NCBI GenBank assembly: GCA_037039925.1
Contig: JAXRKP010000545.1
Span: 214,291-278,290 of the forward strand
DNA from: Doris montereyensis
Taxonomy: Eukaryota > Mollusca > Gastropoda > Nudibranchia > Dorididae
DNA: 64,000 bases
Direction: 5' to 3'
Positions 33,480-45,480 of this stretch are shown piece by piece. The stretch's first letter is position 1. The number at the start of each line of letters is the position of its first letter. The notes under the pieces are model-generated. The model saw nothing but the letters and a program-made list of their open reading frames with translations, ran no database searches and had not been told where the DNA came from. The position numbers and the translations under genes are program-made.

Positions 33480-35365
33480 TGTGGATATGGTGAGCACGAT
33501 GAGAATAAAATTGATGAGAGGGGTGTGAATGTGGTGAGCAAGAGAATAGTGAGCATTATGAGAGGGGTGTGGATTTGGAGAGCATAACGGTAGTGAACAT
33601 GGTGACATTGGGTGTGGATGTGGTAGGCAAGAGGAGCGTGATCATGATGACAGAAGGGCGGATCTGGTGAGCAAGACAAGAGTGAACCTAATGGCAGGGG
33701 TGTGAATGTGGTGAGCAAGAAGATAGTGCACATGGGGACTGGGTCTGGATGTGATCAGCAAGAGAATATATATTGATTATGGTGACAGGTGTGTGGATGT
33801 GGTGTTTAAGAGGAAAGCAAACATGGTGACAGGTGTGTAAATGTGGTGAGCAAGGGGATAGTAAATGGTGTCAGGGGTGTAGATGTGGTGAACTAGAGGA
33901 TATCATTATACAAGATGACAGTGGTGTGAATGTGGTGACCAAAACAGGGAACACGATGACATAGATGTGAATGGGGCAAGCGACGGGATAGTGAACATGG
34001 TGACACTGTGAATGTGGTGCGCGGGAGAGTGATCATGGTGACAGCGATGTGGATGTGATGAGCAAGAGAATAGCAAAAATGGTGACAGCGATGTGGATGT
34101 GATGAGCAAGAGAATAGTGAAAATGGTGACAGCGATGTAGATGTGATGGGCAAGAGAATAGTGAAAATGGTGACAGCGATGTGGATGTGATGAGCAAGAG
34201 AATAGTGAAAATGGTGACAGCGATGTGGATGTGATGGGCAAGAGAATAGTGAAAATGGTGACAGCGATGTGGATGTGATGAGCAAGAGAATAGTGAAAAT
34301 GGTGACAGCGATGTGGATGTGATGAGCAAGAGAATAGTGAAAATGGTGACAGCGATGTGGATATGATGGGCAAGAGAATAGCGAAAATGGTGACAGCGAT
34401 GTGATGAGCAAGAGAATAGTGAAAATGGTGACAGCGATGTGGATGTGATGAGCAAGAGAATAGTGAAAATGGTGACAGCGATGTGGATGTGATGGGCAAG
34501 AGAATATGTGATGAGCAAGAGAATAGTGAAAATGGTGACAAGCAGATGTGGATGTGATGGATGTGAAGAGAATGTGAAAAAGAGATGTGATGAGCAAAAA
34601 TGGTGACAGCGTGGATGTGGATAGTGAAAATGGTTACAGCAATGTGAGAAGAATAGCGAAAATGGTGACAGCGATGGGATGTGATGAGCATGGTGATGAT
34701 GCAAGAGAATAGTGAAAATGGTGACAGCGAATGTGATGAGCAAGAGAATAGCGAGCGATGTGGATGTGATGAGCAAGAGAATAGTGAAAATGGTGACAGC
34801 GATGTGGATGTGATGAGCAAGAGAATAGCGAAAATGGTGACAGCGATGTGGATGTGATGAGCAAGAGAATAGTGAAAATGGTGACAGCGATGTGGATGTG
34901 ATGAACAAGAGAATAGCAAAAATGGTGACAGCGATGTGGATGTGATGAGCAAGAGAAAAGCGAAAATGGTGACAGCGATGGGATGTGATGAGCAAGAGAA
35001 TAGCGAAAATGGTGACAGCGATGTGGATGTGATGAGCAAGAGAATAGTGAAAATGGTGACAGTGATGTGGATGTGATGGGCAAGAGAATAGTGAAAATGG
35101 TGACAGAGAGTGGACGTTAACAAGCCGACAGTGAACATGGTGACAGGGGTAAGAATATAAGCAGGAGAATAGTGAAAATGAAGACAGTGCTTTGGATGTG
35201 GTGATCAAGAGGATATTATTAGATATGGTGTCAGGAGTATGGCGTGGTGAGGGAGCGCATAGTGAGCAAGATGACATGTCTGTGAATGGTGTAAGCAAAA
35301 TGAAAGCGAACATGGTGACACGGTTGTGTAAATGTGGAGAGCAAGAGGATAGTGAACATGGTGGC
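33480..35365. repeat. 44-bp minisatellite, subarray 1
   Basis: The unit reads about GGTGACAGCGATGTGGATGT then GATGAGCAAGAGAATAGTGA then AAAT, period 44 (for example 34,081 to 34,125). Units at 34,050-34,500 and 34,740-35,100 are nearly identical, while 33,480-34,050, 34,500-34,740 and the right edge are diverged or scrambled. The reverse strand is stop-free in several frames, giving spurious Ser/His-rich frames of over 400 codons. It lies in the large intron between exons A and B. Confidence 0.95.
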
Positions 35366-35515
35366 CTTGTTTGTTTCTTTGAAATTTACCCCGTCCACCA
35401 TTGCGATAATCTCACTTAAGAGTGAATTAAGAGGAAACAAACAAGATGAAATATAAATGAAAAAAAGAAGGAAAGGAAAAAAGTAAGGCCTACCAACAGC
35501 GCGCTAACCGCCTGC
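35366..35515 (-). mobile_element. short retroposon family, best copy, 12-bp target duplication
   Basis: The insertion interrupts a minisatellite unit and is flanked by perfect GAACATGGTGGC on the left (35,354-35,365) and right (35,516-35,527). On the minus strand it starts GCAGGCGGTTAGCGCGCTGT, passes TTGGTAGGCCTTAC, a T/C-rich part and AATGGTGGACGGGGTAAATT, and ends in the A-rich TCAAAGAAACAAACAAG. A 12-bp duplication and A-rich 3' end fit LINE-driven retroposition. No A and B box of a tRNA-type promoter is evident. Confidence 0.85.
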
Positions 35516-35568
35516 GAACATGGTGGCAGGGGTGTGAATATGGGGAGCAAGTGACCACGGTGATAAAG

Positions 35569-36169
35569 CAGACCTGCCACTCTAAATTTTAAAAAATCAG
35601 GATCTAGATGTAAAAAAAATCAGGATCCTGGGAAAAAAATCAGGATACATGAATGATTTCAGATATAGAGTCAGCTGGTCACGAACTTAATAATAATGAA
35701 ATACGGTCATTGTTGACGCTGGTTCCGCCTTTTCCCAAGTAAAAATATCCATTATAATAACCCCCCCCCCCCCCGCCGTGCCAATGAAACCTGAATTCTA
35801 GTACTAAATCAGCATTACAGTTGCCTCCTTCTCACTCATTGTTTACATACTGGAAGTGGAAGACACACTCACTTTTCCTCTCTTTCTCATGAGTGGTCAC
35901 TTATCTTGCTAATCATTGCTATCATATTTTCACATTCTTCACACACACACACATACCCACCCCACTCCTGCTAACTGGTCAGACATACGTGCATGACATA
36001 CCTCTATTCTTCCTTACATTTGCCTTTCACTTCATAAATTGTTGCTCACTCCCTCTCTAACACACACACTCACATACATTCGCGATCGCTCGAAACACAC
36101 GAAAATGCTCTCTATTTCTCTTTTACACACACACACACACACACACACGCGCGCGACATTTCTTTCATT

Positions 36170-36230
<61 letters not shown>

Positions 36231-36816
36231 GACACGCGTGTGATTGCACTTTGCTGCAGGGGGAGTCATTGTTTCCAATATTTTTTTAAATTCGGACTTG
36301 ATTTAGATCGATTAGATCTACTTAAGAGTACAGATACAGATCATCTAGACCTAGATCTAGACGTCCCTAATACTAGAGACGTTTCGTTTAGATCTAGATC
36401 TAACAAGTCATTGAATATGAGCGAAGCCTTCTGCGTCATCAGTTTGAAACTCAAGGCTCTAGGTATTGCGGTAGGCCTCAATAACACGTAATCATACAAC
36501 GATTTTTGAAGTCTCGAACAAGTACAGCACGAGTCCTCTGAACATTGGACAAAAAGAACAATATATTAGCGAAAATCGATACACAATTACTCATAATAAA
36601 ATGAATCCTGGATATGCACGACATCAGGCTATTGGCTGATTAAAAACAAAAATCGCACGCTGAGTATACGGAACAATGCCGCCCAGGCAACGACTGCAAT
36701 TGTATTACAAAAAAAAATCAGGATGGGCCAAGGGAAAATCGGAGAATGGGAATTTCACAAAATTTCGCAAAAAAATCGGGGTGATTCCAATTGAATCAGG
36801 ACAAACCGCAGGTCTG
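35569..36816. mobile_element. hAT-like non-autonomous element, 1.25 kb
   Basis: It begins CAGACCTGCC and ends GCAGGTCTG. The outer flanks are GATAAAG (35,562-35,568) and GATAAGG (36,817-36,823), a likely 7-8-bp target duplication with one mismatch. It sits inside the minisatellite and separates subarrays 1 and 2. The interior holds C14, (AC)n and (CT)n runs at 36,126-36,228 and a cluster of TCTAGATC words at 36,297-36,410. AAAATCAGGAT-type words occur near both ends. No transposase is visible. The hAT call rests on the terminal style and duplication length. Confidence 0.65.
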
Positions 36817-36823
36817 GATAAGG

Positions 36824-37610
36824 GTATGGATGTGATGAGCAAGAGGATAGTCAACATGGTGATAGGGGTATGGGTGTGATGAGCAAGAGGATAATCAACA
36901 TGGTTATAGGGGTATGGATGTGATGAGCAAGAGGATAGTCAACATGGTTATAGGGGGTATGGATGGGTATGATGAGCAAGAGGATAGTCAACATGGTTAT
37001 AGGGGTATGGGTGTGATGAGCAAGAGGATAGTCAACATGGTTATAGGGGGTATGGATGTGATGAGCAAGAGGATAATCAACATGGTTATAGGGGTATGGA
37101 TGTGATGAGCAAGAGGATAGTCAACATGGTTATAGGGGGTATGGATGTGATGAGCAAGAGGATAGTCAACATGGTTATAGGGGGTATGGATGTGATGAGC
37201 AAGAGGATAATCAACATGGTTATAGGGGTATGGATGTGATGAGCAAGAGGATAGTCAACATGGTGATGGGGGGGGGGGTATGGATGTGATGAGCAAGACG
37301 ATAGTCAACATGGTTATAGGGGTATGGATGTGATGAGGAAGAGGATAGTCAAAATGGTTATAGGGGTATGGATGTGATGAGCAAGACGATAGTCAACATG
37401 GTTATAGGGGTATGGATGTGATGAGGAAGAGGATAGTCAACATGGTGATAGGGGGTATGGATGTGATGAGGAAGAGGATAGTCAACATGGTATTAGGGGG
37501 GTATGGATGTGATGAGGAAGAGGATAGTCAACATGGTGATAGGGGGTATGGATAATGGATGTGATGAACAAGAGGATAGTCAACATGGTGATAGGGGTAT
37601 AGAAGTCATG
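36824..37610. repeat. 44-bp minisatellite, subarray 2
   Basis: The unit is about GGGGTATGGATGTGATGAGC then AAGAGGATAGTCAACATGGT then TATA, period 44-45 with G-run length variation. Seventeen or so units differ from subarrays 1 and 3 in a consistent way (GTCAACATGGTTATAGGGG), which shows local homogenisation. Confidence 0.95.
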
Positions 37611-37765
37611 GAATTTACCCCGTCCACCATTGCAGTGATCTTAGGGTGAATTAGAAGAGACAGTCAAATGAAAGATAAGTGAAAGAAGGAAAGGAAAGAA
37701 GGAAAGGCAAGAAATAGGACCGGCAAGAAATAGGACCTCCAAGCAGCGCCCACCAACCGCCCGCA
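37611..37765 (-). mobile_element. short retroposon family, copy inside the minisatellite
   Basis: It shares GAATTTACCCCGTCCACCAT, TGATCTTAGGGTGAATTA, GAAATAGGACCTCCAAGCAG and CACCAACCGCCCGC with the copy at 35,366. An internal GAAAGAAGGAAAGG / GGCAAGAAATAGGACC duplication makes it slightly longer. The A-rich end is shortened. It separates subarrays 2 and 3. Confidence 0.75.
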
Positions 37766-37769
37766 TCTA

Positions 37770-39240
37770 TCTAGTGCGCAAGAGGACAGTAATCATGATG
37801 GCAGGAGTGTGGATATCGTGAAAAAGAAGGTGGTAATCATGATGACAACGGACAGAAGTGTGGATGCAGTGACCCAGACGATAGTAATTATAATGACAGG
37901 ACTCAGGAGTGTGGATGTAGTAAGCAAAAGGACATTAATCATGGTGAGACTGAGAGCAGTTTGGATGTGGTGAGCAAGAGGACATCAGTCATGGTGATAT
38001 CACTATCAGTGTGGATGTAGTGAGCAAGAGGACAGTAATCATGGTGACAGAAGTGTGGATGTGGTGAGCAAGAGGACAGTAATCATGGTGACAGAAGTGT
38101 GGATGTGGTGAGCAAGAGGACAGTAATCATGGTGACAGAAGTGTGGATGTGGTGAGCAAGAGGACAGTAATCATGGTGACAGAAGTGTGGATGTGGTGAG
38201 CAATAGGACAGTAATCATGGTGACAGAAGTGTGGATGTGGTGAGCAAGAGGACAGTAATCATGGTGATAGAAGTTTGGATGTAGTGAGAAAGAGGACAAT
38301 AATCATGGCGATAGAAGTGTGCATGTGGTGAGCAAGAGGACAGTAATCATGGTGACAGAAGTATGAATGTGGTGAGCAAGAGGACAGTAATCATGGTGAC
38401 AGAAGTATGGATGTGGTGAGCAAGACGACAGTAATCATGGTGACAGACAAGAGGACAGTAATCATGGTGACAGAAGTGTGGATGTGGTGAGCAAGAGGAC
38501 AGTAATCATGGTGACAGAAGTGTGGATGTGGTGAGCAAGAGGACAGTAATCATGGTGACAGAAGTGTGGATGTGGTGAGCAAGAGGACAGTAATCATGGT
38601 GACAGAAGTGTGGATGTGGTGAGAAAGAGGACAGTAATCATGGTGACAGAAGTGTGGATGTGGTGAGCAAGAGGACAGTAATCATGGTGACAGAAGTGTG
38701 GATGTAGTGAGCAAGAGGACAGTAATCATGGTGATAGGAGTTTGGATGTGGTGAGCAAGAGGACAGTAATCATGGTGACAGCAGTGTGGATGTGGTGAGC
38801 AAGAGGACAGTAATCATGGTGACAGAAGTGTGGATGTGGTGAGCAAGAGGACAGTAATCATGGTGATAGGAGTTTGGATGTGGTGAGCAAGAGGACAGTT
38901 ATCATGGTGATAGGAGTGTGGATGTGGTGAGCAAGAGGATAGCAATCATGGCCATAGGAGTTTGGATGTGGTGAGCAAGAGGATAGCAATCATGGTGATG
39001 TGGTGAGGAGAATCATGGTGAAGATGTGAAGGTGGTAAGCAAGAGAATACTAGTCATGGTGACAGGATTGTAGATTTGGTGCGCAAGAGGACAGTAATCA
39101 TGGTGACAGGAGTCTGTGACGGTGGTAAGCAGAGAATACTAGTCATGGTGACAGGAATGTAGATTTGGTGCCCAAGAGGGTGGTAATCCTTGTGGCAGGG
39201 GAGTAGATGTGGTAAGGAAAAGGATAGTGAATATGGTGAC
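37770..39240. repeat. 44-bp minisatellite, subarray 3
   Basis: The unit is about GGTGACAGAAGTGTGGATGT then GGTGAGCAAGAGGACAGTAA then TCAT, period 44. Units at 38,020-38,920 are the most uniform, and both edges (37,770-38,000 and 38,940-39,240) are diverged. Diagonal similarity to subarrays 1 and 2 shows one ancestral 44-bp unit. Confidence 0.95.
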
Positions 39241-39377
39241 AATAGTAAATTTCCAAAGACAACATTTTTCCCTTTGAAATAAGGTTGTGAAAGACTGTTA
39301 TATAATATCTGTTGAAACAACAACTTAAATTGCAGACTTCATATGACTCCTTAGCGTGAGACAAGAAGTATATTAAA

Positions 39378-39521
39378 GTGGTTCTACAAAATTAAAGGGT
39401 TAAGAGAAACAACCTTTCCCCAGCTCGTTCTTTCTCTCTCTCTAGCTATTTCGCTCCGTCTGTTTGTCTGCCCCTCTCTTTCTCTCTCTCTAGCTATTTC
39501 GCTCCGTCTGTCTGTCTGTCT

Positions 39522-39552
<31 letters not shown>

Positions 39553-39657
39553 AGCTATTTCGCTTTGCCTGTCTTTCACGCTTTCGGCTTGAAAAAAGAA
39601 ATCTATTGAAGCGGTTCTACAAAATTAAAGACTAAGAGTAAGAGAACCAACCTTTTC

Positions 39658-39712
<55 letters not shown>

Positions 39713-39760
39713 GCTTTTTCGCTCTGCATGTCTGTCTCGCTCGTTCTGTGTGTCCCTGTA
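39378..39760. repeat. duplicated CT-rich unit
   Basis: Two imperfect copies share GGTTCTACAAAATTAAAG, AGAGAA.CAACCTTTxCCC and then CT runs with CTAGCTATTTCGCTxxGxCTG. The first starts near 39,378 and the second near 39,612. The CTAGCTATTTCGCTCC word itself occurs three times in the first half. No coding potential is seen. Confidence 0.7.
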
Positions 39761-40346
39761 TCGGACCTAATAAAATAATATAAAAACAATGGACTGCCCC
39801 AACCTATCCAGATAGGGACAATAGATTGGTGACATAATTTTCCGTGTCGTCACTTTAAATCAATTTAAAGTCCCCTTGCCCACACCCCAGTGTCCAGGTG
39901 TGAAACAGTGTATTCGGCAGCAGCATTAATGCAGGCGATTGTCATGATGAAAATTGAAACCCGTAAGAAACGGCTCTCCGTCCAGATGTGGATTCCGTGC
40001 GTGATCTCACGCGCCGGAAAATGGACGCGGGTAAAATTCCGTGATTTGATTTTTCTATTGTTTTACCTGTTTAAAAGCATATTCAACCTATCGTTTTAAC
40101 GGATGTATGTCACTAGTAGTATATTACATCAGGTGCTGGACAATCAACATTTTTAAAACAGAGAATTAAAAATTTTGTGGATTACCTGATTTCAACGGCC
40201 GGCCGACGATGGTGAGTAAACAATAAACTCCCCAGACTTGATCAGCCTTCAAGGCAATCGTAAGGCTAACATCCATGATATTATTTGCAAATAGGATGAA
40301 GGATGCGGCAGCCAGTGAGTTCATTGGCTGAATTGACAGGTGGGGA

Positions 40347-40795
<449 letters not shown>

Positions 40796-41404
40796 TGAGT
40801 CTAAAATCCATGATGCATGAGGTAAGACTGCTGGACGTGAGACAATAAGAATAAAGATACAGCAAATGGTTTACTTTCAGTAGCAGAACATGAGACTTAG
40901 GCTTGGAAAGACTGACTGGTGGATTTCTGTTCTCAAATCAATCAACAAACCGATCGTTGTTTAAAAAAAAATAACAACCTCAATGCCTGAATATTAATAC
41001 TGTGGAATCCTTTTTCTTCTTCATTCAATGATCATTTACCGTAACTATTCATACTACATCCTCCCAGTTATAAATTACAGGAGAATATGCTACATGTTTT
41101 GAGAAAGACCTGATTAAAATGTTGAAAATTTTGAAATTGAATTGCAAAAGAGGTGACATTGTACCCAAGAGTTCTGTGACAGCATCACAACATCATATAG
41201 GAATTTTCATGGCATCAAAAGTAATAACAACTCTCCCGATACCCCCAAAAACCATATATCGACCCATGTGTAAGTGTAAGCGACATATTCAAAATTTTAC
41301 AGATCTAAAAAATGTCATAATTTTTAGTTTTAAAGATATTGAATTGAAACTTTGATATAACATCATTGACATACATGCATTATATTCTTCGGTTAAAATG
41401 AAGC
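40796..41404. other. intronic stretch
   Basis: No gene or known repeat is recognised between the microsatellite and LINE copy C. Confidence 0.45.
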
Positions 41405-42111
41405 ACCAGGCAGTGGACAGGTACGGGGATTAGGCAATCCCGCCCTACACGAGTCTCCTGGTGCCTTGCAGGCTGGTCTTGGGTGATCAAAGGCTAAGGG
41501 AGGTAACCCTAACAAAAAATAAATTATAACGAAGCCTGGTATGCGGGCTCAAGGTGGCAGCCCCACCATCTGCCTAGGGTACAGGGGGCCAATCACCTGC
41601 TTATCCATAATTAACTGATTGAAATAAATAAATACGATATACCCGGCTTGAACTTTCGAAGACGGAACATGGAAACGAATACGGACTTTGATTTTTGGAA
41701 CATGGAATATTAGTTATATTAGGGCAATACATTACAGAAACAAACAAGAAAAGACAAAGAATAGGAAATAAGGACCAAGTCATACTTTTATCTTCTCAGG
41801 AGTAGATGTCATAAAACTAGAGCAGGAGTAGGCCTCCTAATGCATAAAAGGCATGAAAAGCTACTAGAAAGTTGGAAATTTTATAAGTCCACGACTAACC
41901 AGAATGAAGAGAAATTAAATTATTAATAGCTTATGGACCAAACGAAAACGCCAGCAAAGAAGACAAAAATATCTTCGAAATCGATTTACAAATAGCTGCA
42001 GAGAATTCAAACCCAAACAGGAACTAATGATTTTAGGAGATTTAAACACTAGAGTAGGTAACAATGTGGAAACATCAGTAGGACTAGGAGTAATAGGTTA
42101 AGAAGGGAGAC

Positions 42112-42243
42112 TTTTATTTGTTTCTTTAATTGAAATTGACCTCGTCCACCATTGTGGTGATATCAGTGTGAATTAAGAGGAAACAGAAGGAAAAAGGAAG
42201 TGAAAGAAGTACGACCTACCAGTATCACCCGACAACCGCCCGC
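42112..42243 (-). mobile_element. short retroposon nested in LINE copy C
   Basis: LINE copy B reads continuously across this point, while copy C is interrupted by 132 bases flanked by GAAGGGAGAC (42,102-42,111) and GAAGGAGAGAC (42,244-42,254). On the minus strand the insert reads GCGGGCGGTTGTCGGGTGAT ... AATGGTGGACGAGGTCAATT ... AAAGAAACAAATAAAAG. The A-rich end lies at the transcript 3' side. The comparison with copy B gives the element's exact ends. Confidence 0.85.
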
Positions 42244-42915
42244 GAAGGAGAGACACCAACTTTTCCAAGTGGATGAGTAACAGATTTTTACGGAAAGAAT
42301 AACATGAAAATGGCCAACACCATTTTTCCTCATAAAGATATCCACATATATACAAAAGTAAATGAAGACAGATGTGAAAAGTCAATGCTAGACTACATGA
42401 TAGTTAGCAGCTCCCTTTTTTACAACACAATGGATACAATAATAAACAAAGGAGCTGAAATATTTAGTGATCATCCCCAGCGATTGTCAAAATGAGATTA
42501 CTGACTGGAGAAAACAAACAGAAAAGGAAAGAGAAGAAAGCCACTAACCTCAAAATAGAGGAACTAAATAAATCAATAGTAAAACAGATATACCAACCTA
42601 GGATACAAATTTTTTTTTAGTGAAAGGTAGACGGATCTGAATGATAGCAAAATAGAAGAAAAGGGGCAAATACATAAGCAACACTCCTCAATTGTACTGA
42701 AGAGGTCTGTGGTAGGAAACAAATTAAAGGACATAAGAAAAGAACAGCATGGTGGAATGAGAACGTCAAGACTAAGATCAAAGAAAAGAAGGATGTTTGG
42801 AAGAAATACTTGCAAACAAAGAGGCCAGAGGATAGAATAGATTATGTGAGTAAAAGAACTACCGCCAAAGAGGAAGTGGGGAAAGCAAAACAGAAACAAT
42901 GGGAAAGAGTTTGGA

Positions 42916-42959
42916 TTGTTTCTTTGAAGTAACCCTGTCCACCATGGCGGTGATCTCAC
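42916..42959 (-). mobile_element. 5'-truncated short retroposon nested in LINE copy C
   Basis: A 44-base insert, absent from LINE copy B, lies between GGGAAAGAGTTTGGA (42,901-42,915) and GGGGAAGAGTTTGGA (42,960-42,974). On the minus strand it reads GTGAGATCACCGCCATGGTG, GACAGGG, then TTACTTCAAAGAAACAA. Only the 3' part of the family consensus is present, which is the 5' truncation expected of target-primed reverse transcription. Confidence 0.85.
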
Positions 42960-44815
42960 GGGGAAGAGTTTGGACAAAGACCTCAATAAAGCTATCAAGG
43001 AAATCAAAAGCTGTTCTGGGGAGCAATGAAGAGCTTGGGAAAGACCAAAGCATGCCCAATACGAAAAAAAAAGAACGCCAAAGGAGGAATAATGAAAGAA
43101 CATAGCAAAATCATGGAAACATGGAGAAAGTATTTTCAAAAAGTACATAATCCCTCCGAACATATGAAACAAGGCCTACTATATATAAATAAGTAAGAGT
43201 AACAAGTAATCCAGTGGAGACAGCTGAAGATGAACATATCTCAACGGAAGAAATCCAAAAGTTATAAGAAAAGTGAAATTAGAAAAGGCCCCATGAGCAG
43301 ATCAAATTTGTCCTGAAATGATTAAGAACCAAGGGAGAGGCAGACAAACTACTAAATATGCAATATGCCAACAAGCATGGAAGTCCAAACAGGTGCCAAA
43401 CGACTGGAAAAAGGTACAGGTAGTACCAATACACAAGAAATGATCAACTATGGAATGCTAAAACTATACAAGGATAACACTACTTAGCACACTAGGAAAA
43501 AGTGTATGCCTGGATACTGGAAATGAGACTAAGGAAAAGAGTACAGGATCAGATTGAAGAACATCAGAGTGGATTTAGACCAGTAAGAAGTGTACAAGAC
43601 CACATCTACTTGGACAAATAATAGAAAAATGCCTTGAGAGAAACATTGACTTGTGCCTGTGTTTTATTGACTTAGAAAATGCATTTGACACTGTGGAGTG
43701 TGAGGAGGGACGAACTATGGCAGTCCTTAAAAGAACAGAATGTAGAGCAAAATTTTATAGAAGCCAGTTAAGTTATTTACAATAAACCAACATGTGCAGT
43801 GAGAGTAGTTGGAAACATATCTGAAGAATTTGATGTAGATATAGGAGTAAGACAGGGTAAAGACAGGGTTGTGTCCTGAGTCCTCTTTGTTTTCTACATT
43901 TATGGATTCAGTCGCATAGGCATCCTCAAACATGAAGAACACGAATGTAGGTATGTGGAAGCTCAAACCAGTAAACGTATCAATGCTTTCATTTGCTGAT
44001 GATTTAGTTGTTTGGAAAATCAGAAAGTGACCTTCAGTCGAATATCAATATGATAAATAATGAACTGAACAAAAGAGGAATGAGAGTAAATGCAAAGAAA
44101 ACCAAAACAATGCCAGTAACTAGGAAAGCTTAAACACAAAATCTTAAATTGGGCAGGGAGAATTTAGAACAAGTTCAAAGCTACAATTACCTAGGAATAA
44201 TGATTAACTCAAATGGAAAACAAAGAGAAGAAATCAGCCAGAGAATCCAAAAAGCAATGACAATATGCAATCATCTAGGAAAGGCATTTATAGGTAAACA
44301 AGAATTGTGAACAAAAACCAAAATGGCAGTACATGTAAACAGCACAGTTTATTGTCCTACTCTCCTCTATGGCAGTGAAACCTGGATCTTAGACAGTAGA
44401 GAATACAGTAAAGTATGAGCAGCTGAAATGAAATATCTAAGAAGAGTTAGTAGTAGGGAAAACTAAAAAAGACAAAATCAGAAACAATATGAGATCAAAC
44501 CAAAGCAGATGGCATCATAAAATCTAAGATAGAAATAAATCGACTGAGATGGTTTGGAGATGTAAACAGAATGAATGACAATAGAATCTAGCTGAATCAG
44601 TAATACAGAGCTAAAACCCAAGGTAAAAGACTAAAAGGCAGACCTCAGAGAAAGCAGGAAGAAGATGTAAAAGAGGCATTAAGCAAAAAAAGTCAACTTT
44701 TCGGAAGGAAAGAGAAAATGCCAGAACAGGGCAGCCTGGAGAAAGATCATCTCGGACATCTGACCCCATACACCAGAAGGAAAAGTGGGAAATAATAAAG
44801 AAAGAAAGAAAAAAA

Positions 44816-45480
44816 AATGAAGCAGAAAGAAAGCCATTTACTCATAGAATGACGGATATACAGGAATTAATTTAATGTTGAAAAAAAAACAACGTTGCTC
44901 AAAACACACACGATTTTGTTACCTAGAAAGGCAATATTTTATTAGCTAGAAAATTAATTTCGTTGTGAAACTGGTGCATACAGGAATGTAATAGAATAAT
45001 ATACTAATCTGATTTCTTACGCACAATTCTAATATTGAATAAGAAAGTGCTTTAAAGAGTTTAAGCCAGCATTAGTATCATAATCATGTGCGTGTTTCCA
45101 TAGCAAAAGGCGTACTTTCTAGATATGACAGAAAAAGGTTAAAAAGAGAAACCAGAAAAGTCTATAACTTACAATGATTTGCATTCAATTGTAAATCATT
45201 CAACAGACTTAATAGTGATGGTTCTTTTTACAAAATTGGCAAATTGTAATTTAAAAAAGGTAATGTCTCAGGATAACTGAACACAGAGAAACAAGATCTT
45301 TCTTTCTGAGAAACCTGCAGCTGGTCCTTCGAGGAAAGACAATTTCAATCTTCCATCCAGCTCATCTGACTTTCTTTTTGCCTAATGAGCTTCCCACTGC
45401 AGAATTGTTTGTCATAGAGAAGGACCATCTTGTCACTTCCTTTCAGCTTGGTTGAACGATGTGGCTCTGACTCTTGAGTT
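44816..45480. other. intronic stretch
   Basis: No gene is recognised. The part from about 45,290 may belong to the flank or 3' region of the transposase fossil that follows on the minus strand. Confidence 0.4.

Larger units (their letters stand above)
41405..44815 (+). mobile_element. RTE-like LINE, copy C, longest copy
   Basis: It starts with the family 5' UTR, carrying a single GCCTTGCAGG monomer, and ends with an AATAATAAAGAAAGAAAG tail. In order it shows decayed endonuclease parts, HKDIHIYTKVNEDRCEKSM, AWWNENVKTK, FIDLENAFD, SFADD (with a missing base after it), LRWFGDVNRMNDNRI and GRPQRKQEEDVKEAL. Frameshifts are very many. It is useful because it shows the 3' end that copy B lacks, and because it carries two nested short retroposons at 42,112 and 42,916. 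It lies in the large EFA6 intron, antisense to the gene. Confidence 0.88.

Noticed and set aside
33906..35313. Minus-strand frames of 410 and 426 codons, Ser/His-rich.
   Set aside because: They are translations of the 44-bp minisatellite. Because 44 is not a multiple of 3, a stop-free unit stays open in all frames and gives a 44-residue pseudo-period.
33480..39240. A CRISPR-like array of regularly spaced repeats.
   Set aside because: The units are contiguous tandem repeats without unique spacers, in an intron of a eukaryotic gene.
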